Source: Proteles cristata cristata
Taxonomy: Eukaryota > Chordata > Mammalia > Carnivora > Hyaenidae
NCBI GenBank assembly: GCA_017311185.1
Contig: JAESUZ010001069.1
Location: 1,026,571-1,090,570 of the forward strand
Reading direction: 5' to 3'
DNA length: 64,000 nt
Shown: positions 56,170 to 64,000 of the stretch, piece after piece
Position numbering within the stretch: the stretch's first letter is position 1
Layout: each line of letters begins with the position of its first letter
The notes under the pieces: model-generated
The model's database searches: none
Seen by the model: the letters and a program-made list of their open reading frames with translations, nothing else
Told to the model about the DNA's origin: nothing
Program-made: the position numbers and the translations under genes

Positions 56170-57300
56170 CACAGCCAAAGAAACTTCATTCCTATTTAAC
56201 AGTAACTCATTTCCCCTCCTCACAGCTGAAGAAATCACTAATATACTTTCTATCTCTACGAATTTGCCCATTCTGAACATTTCATGTAAGTAGAATCATA
56301 GAATATGTGGCCTTTTGTGTCTACCTTCTTTCATTCAGCATGTTTTTTTTTCCTGGATTGATCCATGTTGTAGCATGCATTAGTACTTCATTATGTTTTA
56401 TGGTTGAATGACATTCTATTGTATGGATCTAGCACATTTGTTTATCCATTTGTCAGTTGATGAACATTTGGGTTATTTTCGATTTTTGGCTATTATGAAT
56501 AATGCTGCTGTAATCAATTTGTTTACAAGTTTTTGTGTGAATATCTCTTGGAATTCAAATCTAGGAGTGCATATGCTGGGTCATATTGTAAGGACACAAG
56601 TCTAAACCAGACTGACTCCATAATAGGCTTTAAGTTTCCCCTCTAAACTAGAAGGCTTAAGTTTCAGTTTCCCTGAAACTATCAGGCAGCTACACATTGC
56701 CCAAGGCCGAAGAAACTGCCCACCACTTCACTCCACCACACTACCTTGGCAACGCCCAATCAAGAAAGGCCAGCAACTATAGATAAATCTTAGCTACCTA
56801 ATGTTAAAGTTAACCCGTTAGGCGCCGAACAAGACCTAGGCTCGCTCTGTAATTGGTTGAATTTAAAAGTACTCTAAATGTTGTAATTGGGTCTCGCCAA
56901 AAGTAACAAATACTCTAGACAATGTGTATGGTTAAACCCGCTGTCAATGATATTGTATAATTATGATTGGATCACTGTTTTCATGTCAACAACTTCTGTA
57001 ACTTCCCCGTCACAAACCACATAAAAACCCTACTCTGCCTTTTTTCAAGGCTCTCAGCACGGATCCACTGCAATGGTGAGGTCTGGGAGCCCGAGCTCGA
57101 GCCCATAATAAAGCCCTTTGCCTTTGCATGTGTGACTCGGTCTCCCCGGTGGTCTCTGGTCGTTGAGGATACTGCGATCTGGGTATAACAATATGGTAAT
57201 TCTGTGTTTAATTTGTTGAGGAAGTTCCTGTTTTTCACAGCCATTGTACTATTTTACATTTTCACCAGCCATTTAGTGAAGGTTTCAGTTTTACCACATC
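56170..57300 (-). mobile_element. Old antisense L1 3' end, split by an LTR
   Basis: 'tccatttgtcagttgatgaa' and 'ggctattatgaataatgctg' are the reverse of L1 ORF2 C-terminal sequence. It continues beyond the LTR at 57191 ('ttttcaccagccatttagtg'). Confidence 0.75.
56587..57190 (+). mobile_element. Solo LTR, gammaretrovirus-like (class I) ERV, plus strand
   Basis: Opens TGTAAGGACACA and closes GGGTATAACA. It has a TATA-like 'acataaaaaccc' near 57020, AATAAA near 57106, and a U5 'gtgtgactcggtctccccgg'. The exact 4-bp duplication ATAT lies at 56583-56586 and 57191-57194. It is 604 bp, with no sequence likeness to the other class I LTR seen by eye. Confidence 0.9.
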
Positions 57301-60300
57301 CTCTTATTTATTTATTCTCTTTTATTTCCATCTCCACTCTCATTCTCATTTCCTTCATAGACACCCGCTTTAGTGGTTTGATATGTATGGTAATGTGTGT
57401 GGCCATGTAAGTATACTGGTAAAATGTATAATCTTGTTTTACATGAGTATATAATATTAATTTATATAAATAGTTGTATAATACAGACTTTGTTCTATTT
57501 CTTTTCCCCCTCTTTCTCTGTGTGATCTCTTCATGTTGTCTCCCAGATGGTAATTTCGTTGTAGTTGGGCTTCTTATATGGTGGTTAAAGACCCCATAAG
57601 ATAGTGTTCCTAGCAAACAATGTGGAAACTGCATGGCATTTTTGTGACCTAGCTGTGGACTATATAGTGTCACTTCTGCAGTGCTCTGTGGCTGAGGTAA
57701 TCACAAAGCCTGCTCAGTTTCAGAAGGAGAGTACAGAGATCCTCTTCTTGATGTGAAGTATGCCAAAGAATTTGAATTTCTATGAAAACTTTCATGGATC
57801 TTTGATCTATAATTTAATAAAAACACCTGTTATGGCAGACTTTACCTGATTACAAGAAATATGACCTTGTTCTCAATTATTGACAAAACTTGCTAAATCA
57901 GATTTTTTATCATATTCTCACAGAGGTTTATTTCTGTCTGTTTGTGCTCTGTGATACCTAGAGGAGAGCCCAGTCACGCAGTAATAATAGTTCATATATT
58001 TTTAATCTCTTGCTAACTGTGGGATACTAAACATTAGCAGTAATTTTCATAAATATAATTTCTACAACAATCCTTTGAAGTAAGTGCTGCTGCTGCTGTT
58101 GCTGTTGTTATTATGATGAGCTAAACTGGTACACATTCAGCTCTCTGTCTATGAAAATGTTTAACTGCTTCCGTACTGAGTGGTAAACAGCTGCTTCTTC
58201 AAGGGCATCTTTGCTGTCCTGGTCATCTGGACTGCATACAGTTCCTTCCCCACAATCCAACAACACCTAAAAGGCTAACTCTGGATACTATGGAGAGCCA
58301 GACTTCACCCAGAATGTTCAGTGCTTCTGCCTTTCCATTTAATATTTTGAACACCACTCCTAAATAGAGTGGTTTTGGAAATGGAAGAAAAGATCAGACA
58401 CAGAGAAGTTAAATGACTTGTCTTAACCACAAGCCAGGATTCAGCTTAGGATATCTTAGACCCCTACCTGTGCTGTTAACTACTCTCCTGTAATGTGAAA
58501 TCTGTGAATGTTTGTGGAATAAATTGGCACAATCAGATTCTGTGATCCTAAATGACAAAGAAGGAAGTTTGGAAAGAGGTAAGGTGCTTCTATGAGTCCT
58601 GGAGGCCAGAATAAATGGTTTTCCCAGGATGCTTGGTATGGCTATCAGCACACACAAATAGAATTCCCCCTTCCAAAATTTGATTTGGATGTTATGACTG
58701 ATAACATGTTTCTCCCTCTCTCCTTCTCCCTGGCTCCCTCTCCCTCTCCCCGCCCCCCCACATTGAATGAAAAGGTTTATTACTTACATAATTGATGTCT
58801 CTGCAGAAAATAGAGAAGGCCTTTCAAAGATGTCTGAAATGTCTGACAAGCAAGGAAAGGAAACTGGCCGGGGTTTTTATTGTGGTTATGGGTGGGGCTG
58901 GTAAGAGTTCCTGTAATTTGGCAAGGGTTTGTGTGATTTGAATATCTGCTGATACCAAATGTGGAAATATCAGGGCTTTCTCATCAGTTTACCCAGATGT
59001 GGGTAAAAGGGGAAAAGTGAAAGAGGAGTTCAAAAAGTTGTTAGCAGTCAAATCTCTCCCACCCAAAAAAGGAATTGTACTCCTCATTATTGTGCTTTAT
59101 TCCAATATCCTTTTTCCTTTCCAACCTAGAGTTAGTGCCTTATATTAGAAAGAGCACAGGATTTCATATTTGAAACTCTAGAGGCCATGTCTTAAGGAGT
59201 ACATCTATGAGGACTGACAAAAATGAAGCTGCCAGTCAGCTTTACTCACAGGATTTATAAATCATTCTAAGAATAAGAGAATTGCAGAGATAAGAGATAC
59301 GTTTGAGTTAGGCTGCTTGACATCCCCCTTAGGTTTCTTATAGAAAATGTGTCCAATATGGTAAGGATGACTTGTGGTCAGGTGAGGGATTCACCAGTAT
59401 AAATTGTTATGCAAGAAATGGTGTAAAGGTTATCTGTGTCACTCAGCAAGCATTGACTTCAGCCATTCTCTGAAACAACTTCCTGATAGAGGAAAAATAG
59501 TAATTCTGCTGCTCAGCAAACCACATCATCCAAGTTCAGATATCAGAACAATTTGTTATACCATAATCTATGATATTTTCCTGACATCTGTACCACGAAT
59601 AAATCAACATTACCTCACTTGCATTTGCATTATAGGTCCTAGGATTTTTCCTCTTATGTTCAATTTATATCTAGTTCCATGGGCAAGATGGGGTATGGTT
59701 TACCTCTAACTGAAATAACTACCTTTGGATTTTTGCTGTGAAACTTACTAGGGGATTGGATGATGATGAGTTTGGGGTGGAGTTAAGAAATGGGAATCAC
59801 TTAAGTCTTAGAGTTCAGTGACAAAATTGTCTCTCCTCAGGACATTTCTTCCACATCCTATGTCTTTCCTCCAGCCTCTCAGACTAGCCATCCAGAAGAA
59901 AGAGAAAGGACAAAGGAATACTTTAGCCATGCTCTCTGTAGAGGAATGAATGAAGGTCAGGCATTGTGGAAACAAATTTTCACTTCCCTTAATGTCATTC
60001 CTTCTGTATTTCTCTTACCACAGTCTGGACATTCATTCAATCTCAGCATCTTATTTGTCTCTGGATTTTCAGGCCTTGAATGGGGAGATAACTGATATAT
60101 TCTAATCTTCTTTGCTCCAAGGTCTTCTGGCTTCTTCCTTCTTGCTTTCTCTTCAAAGACTCCCATACACAGATAGGGAATAATAAGATTAATAATTCTT
60201 TTTCCTAAGACTTCAGTAAATCTTTACTGAACATCTACTAAGTGTGAGATCCTATGCTACTATCACAGAAATATGTGTGAATAAATTTTCCATTGCCCAT

Positions 60301-60912
60301 ACAAACCTTGTTTTCTGGGGCAGGAGGAGGAAACAGATATGCAAGTAAATAATGAAGTTAAAAGATCCTAATTACAAAAGTTGAGGAATGTCACCCCATG
60401 TCATACACTGAGAAAAGAGTGACTAACTTTGCATAACTTGTTCTTCCAAGACTCGATCAAAGGCTACCTCTCTGTAAAAATTCTTGGATGAACAACCAGT
60501 TGCATTCTCTATTTGACCAGTTGACCAACTTTCACATTTCATATCTTCAGTGTCACTTAACTCATTGTATTTTTGCTCCATACTGGATTGTGAACTACTT
60601 GAGAGGAAGAACTGTGTCAGTTACATTTTAGCCATAGTTGGATTTGATTTGCAAACACTATCATAAAGAATTTTTGCATCTTCATGAGTAAGTTTGGGTT
60701 TTACTTTTCTTTCCTTGCAGTGTCCTTGGCCAATTTTGGTGGCTTGCTGAAATACTTGTATAAAGGAAATTGGTTGCTCTCTTTTCTCCCTTCTTCAAAC
60801 TAGTTTATGAGTTGGGCACTTATTTTTTAATATATAGTTACCTTGTAAAAATGAGTCTGGAGTCGTTCAGGGATGGAGAATTGGAAAACAAATTCTGTTC
60901 CAGTTAGTTATA
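57301..60912. other. Mostly unique non-coding DNA with scattered ancient repeats
   Basis: No supported gene. MIR-like pieces lie at about 58030-58110 ('acaacaatcctttgaagtaa') and 58385-58450 ('agagaagttaaatgacttgt'). An L2-like piece lies at 60203-60320. A CT/CCC low-complexity tract lies at 58705-58762. Short frames are not conserved-looking. Confidence 0.45.
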
Positions 60913-60918
60913 TTTTCT

Positions 60919-61139
60919 TTTTTTTTTTAATTTTTAAATGTTTATTTACATTTGAAAAAGAGAAACAGAGCACAAGCAGTGGAAGGACACAGAGAGAAAG
61001 AGACACAGAATCTGAAGCAGGCTCCAGGATTTGAGCTGTCAGCACAGAGCCTGATGTGGGACTCAAACTCAAAAACTGTGAGATCATGACCTGAGCCAAA
61101 GTCGGATGCTTAATGACTGAGGCACTCACATGCCCTTGA
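60919..61139 (-). repeat. Antisense CAN SINE
   Basis: Oligo-T start and the antisense head 'ctgaggcactcacatgccct'. Flanked by ttag(t/c)ta(t/c)attttct at 60904-60918 and 61140-61154. Confidence 0.88.
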
Positions 61140-61174
61140 TTAGCTACATTTTCTAAAGTGACTATATCATTTTT

Positions 61175-61390
61175 TTAAAATATTTTTATTTTGTTTCTAG
61201 GAGAGAGAGAGAGAGACAGCTTGAGCAGGGGAGGGTCAGAGAGAGAGGGAGACACAGACTCTGAAACAGGCTCCAGGCTCTGAACTGGCAGTCAGCACAG
61301 AGCCCGACACGGGGCTCGAACCCACGAACCGCGAGATCATGACCCAAGCGAAAGTCGGACGCCTAACCGACTAAGCCACCCAGGCGCCCC
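61175..61390 (-). repeat. Young antisense felid-type SINE
   Basis: Nearly consensus in antisense ('cgaacccacgaaccgcgaga', 'agccacccaggcgccccgac'). Flanked by gactatat(c/a)attttt near 61160 and 61391. Confidence 0.92.
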
Positions 61391-61394
61391 GACT

Positions 61395-62330
61395 ATATAA
61401 TTTTAAATTTGCATTCTTATGAGCAGTGTTTATGAATTCCAGTTAGCCTTAATTTGTCAACACTAGTATTGGCAATCATTTGAGTGAGTGCAGCGCTATC
61501 TCATTGTGGTTTTAATTTGCATTTTTTTTAGTAGTGAATTATTTTGAACATTTTTATGTGCTTATCGATCACTTGTATATCTTCTTTTGTGAAATGTCTG
61601 TTCAAATCTTCTGGCTGTTTTGTCTTTTTCTTTTTTCTTTTTGACTCTTAAGTGTTCTTTATATACTCTGAATACAAGTCTTTTGTCCAATATGTCTTGC
61701 AATGTTTTCTCCCATTCTGTGGCTTGATATTTTCTTCTTTTTTTAATGTTTATTTACTTATTTTGAGAGAGATAAAGCAAGAGTTGGGGAGGGCAGGGAG
61801 TGGAAAGAGAGAATTCCAAGATGGCTCCATGCTCAGCACAGAGCCTGATGTGGGGCTTGATCTCACCACTGTGAGATCTCACCACTGAGCTGATATCAAG
61901 GGTTGGATGCTTAACTGCCTGAGTTAATAAGGCGCCCCTGATATTTTCTTTTGTTAACTATGTCTTTCAGAGGGCAAACTATTTTAACCTCACTGAATGC
62001 CCTTTTATCAATTTTTCTTATATTGTGTTTTGTGTGTCCTGTTTAAGAAACTCTTGCCTAACCCACTGCTATCAAGATTTTTTTGTTTCCTTCTGAAAAA
62101 TTTATTGTTTTAGCTCTTATATTTACTTCTGTGATCCATTTTCTGTAAACATTTGTTTATGGTGGGAAACAAGGATGAAGGTTCATTTCCCCCCACTATA
62201 CAGATATCTAGCTGTTTTGTCACCATTTCTTGAAAACATCTTTTCCATATTAATTCAGTGGGCAACTTTTTAAAAAACCAATTATGTGTTAGTCGATTTA
62301 TGAACTCTCTCTTCTATTATAAAAAATTAC
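61395..62330 (-). mobile_element. Old antisense L1 ORF2 C-terminal region, split by a SINE
   Basis: 'tcttctggctgttttgtctt', 'ttgtccaatatgtcttgcaa' and 'ctgtggcttgatattttctt' are reverse L1. The sequence resumes after the SINE with 'ttgttaactatgtctttcag'. Confidence 0.75.
61737..61938 (-). repeat. Antisense CAN SINE in old L1
   Basis: Antisense SINE with target repeat tgatattttctt at 61725-61736 and 61939-61950. Confidence 0.9.
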
Positions 62331-62369
62331 AAAGAGAAACTGAAGAATAAATGAAGACATATAAAATGT

Positions 62370-64000
62370 TCATTGATTGGGAAGATGGGGATAGAGTAGG
62401 AGCACCCTAGGCTCACCTTGTCCCATGAATAGAACTAGATAACTGTCAAATCATCGTAAATACCCCAGAAATCAACATGAAGGCTCATGGAACAAACCCC
62501 ACAACCCCTTTCCTGAAAGGAAAGAAGAGGCCCCATCAAACAAAGTAGGCATTGTGGAGATGATGTTTAGGGCAGAGATAAATTATGGCAGTTTAGGAGG
62601 TGAGGCAGCCTTAGGTGCAGATGAGGATGAGAGAGAGAGAAACACACGAGGTGTGTATGTGGGGGGTGGGGAGTAGAAGGCACAAGAGGAAAATTTCCCC
62701 CTAGCCATTGGCTTGGAAAGCAGAAGGTGCTCAATTTCCTGAGTTCTTGCAACAAGCGGGGCTTAAAGCCTGGAGTATTAAGGGTCAGTGGGTTTGGTTG
62801 GGAAAGAGCCTGGAGGGCACTGCCCTGCTTCTGGAGAAAAGGCAGGCAAACAACCCCTCAGCAGATGGCATGGAAACAGTGAGATGAATCGCGCCTGGAC
62901 ACATGGTGAGGAGAATATTTGCTTTTCTTGGTGCTTGTCTCCGAGACACAATGTTTATGAGACACCAGTATGGGAAAAAGGAGCTGGACTGCACCATTCT
63001 CCTCTCCTTCCCCTCAACATAAACACAAAGCCACCTTCATGAAGCAGCACACAGTAGGAGGACAATTGCTGACTAAGTTATATACACCAAGTCACACCCC
63101 CATATGCTTTGGTATAACCCCATTACCTAGTCATGCTTGCCTCAGTCCCGGTGTGGGGGTTCCCTCCCTAGAAAATCAACACAGGCCCCTGCCCACAGTC
63201 CATCTCTTGACAAGAGAGTTCTGCAGGGCCTCAGTTCTAGAAGAGGTAGTGACAGGTCTCATTTCATAAAAATTCACCACTTTCAGACTAGGGATGAAAC
63301 ACTGCCAACAGAGCCTCTACAGAGGACTGGCCTGAAGGATAGAGCACCCAGAACAGAACAGCACAGTGCACGGAGCACAGCTGAAAACATTCCCTGAACC
63401 ACGAGGCCCTGGGCACTCCATGACCTCTTCTTCATAAGGCCATTACTTTCAGGAGCAAGAGACACAATTGGCTTTTCGAATACACAGAAGCAGCCATATA
63501 CTTAGGCATATGAGACAACACAGGAATCTACTTCAAACAAGAAAAGTTAAAGTCATGGCCAGAGTTCTAAGCTAAACAGATATAAGTAACATACCTGATG
63601 GAGAATTTAAAGCAATGATCATCAGGATACTCATTGGACTTGGGGGGGAAAGAAAAGGAACACCTCAGTGAGTAAGGAGATAAAGAATCCAAAAAGAAAT
63701 AATCAGAGATGAAGACTGCAATAAATAAGATTAGAAACATGCTTGGAACAATCAACAGTAGGCTGGAAGAAACAGACAAATGGTTAGTGACCTAGACACT
63801 AAGCAATAGAAAGCAAGGAAGGTAAAAAACAAGAGAGAAAAAAGAATTATGTAGAGCAAGAATAAACCTATGGAACTCAATGACTATTCAAACGTAGTAA
63901 TATTACTGTTATAGGGCTACCAGCAAAAGACAGAGGAAAAAGGGCAAACAAGATATTTGAAAGAATAAGAGCTGAAAATTTTTCTAATCTGGGGGAAAAA
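62370..64000 (+). mobile_element. Old L1 5' UTR and start of ORF1, cut by the window end
   Basis: Starts near 'gggaagatggggatagagta'. The 5' UTR matches by eye that of the old L1 at 40785 (for example 'gcctggagggcactgccctg' against 41190-41210). ORF1-like sequence follows from about 63550 ('ataagtaacatacctgatgg', 'agctgaaaatttttctaatc'). The rest lies outside the window. Confidence 0.75.

Noticed and set aside
59404..59709. A 101-residue plus-strand frame in unique DNA
   Set aside because: No family features, no strong start context and no neighbouring exon signals. Chance is the simplest reading.

Overview
The window is mammalian nuclear DNA, most likely from a cat-family carnivore. The main pointer is a tRNA-derived SINE found in about twenty copies, with the carnivore CAN/SINEC layout: 'ggtgcctgggtggct' head, 'ggttcgtgggttcgagcc' B-box region, CT-rich stretch and A-rich tail. 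The young copies look like the felid SINEC_Fc type, and there are carnivore-type LINE-1 (L1) elements beside them. The species call rests on recognising these repeats by eye.

One host protein gene is present, on the minus strand at 5760-13054. It is the giant single coding exon of an interferon-induced very large GTPase (GVIN/VLIG family). From the ATG at 13052 the frame has 2,431 codons including the normal stop, about the family length. A single in-frame TAA at 10010-10008 (codon 1015) splits it into a 1,014-residue N-terminal part and a downstream frame that carries the GTPase domain. No frameshift is seen. It is therefore a recently lost gene, an allele-specific null, or a base error.

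Around the gene: 1-5759 is mostly non-coding with ancient MIR/L2-like repeats, one CAN SINE and one truncated minus-strand L1. From 13.4 to about 56 kb lies a dense retroelement region. Its parts are: a decayed 28S rRNA pseudogene (minus, about 15.78-16.97 kb) split by a SINE; a four-level nest of L1s with an LTR at the core (17-30.4 kb); an L1 5' UTR fragment without the rest of the element (33.1-34.3 kb); a class II endogenous retrovirus remnant with an open env frame (36.4-39.3 kb) and two related solo LTRs (19.9 and 55.2 kb); and a second long L1 (43.8-49.9 kb) that seems to carry foreign sequence at both ends. Two further solo LTRs with 4-bp target duplications (53.2 and 56.6 kb) look gammaretroviral-like (class I). 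From 57.3 to 60.9 kb the DNA is mostly unique, followed by more SINEs and L1, and the window ends inside an old L1.

There is no operon-like organisation. Apart from the GTPase gene, every long reading frame belongs to a retroelement. The strongest leads are the lone nonsense codon in the GTPase gene, and the L1 at 43.8-49.9 kb, whose structure fits a transcript spliced into the L1 5' UTR and read through past the L1 poly(A) site before reinsertion. I found no new defence or gene system.
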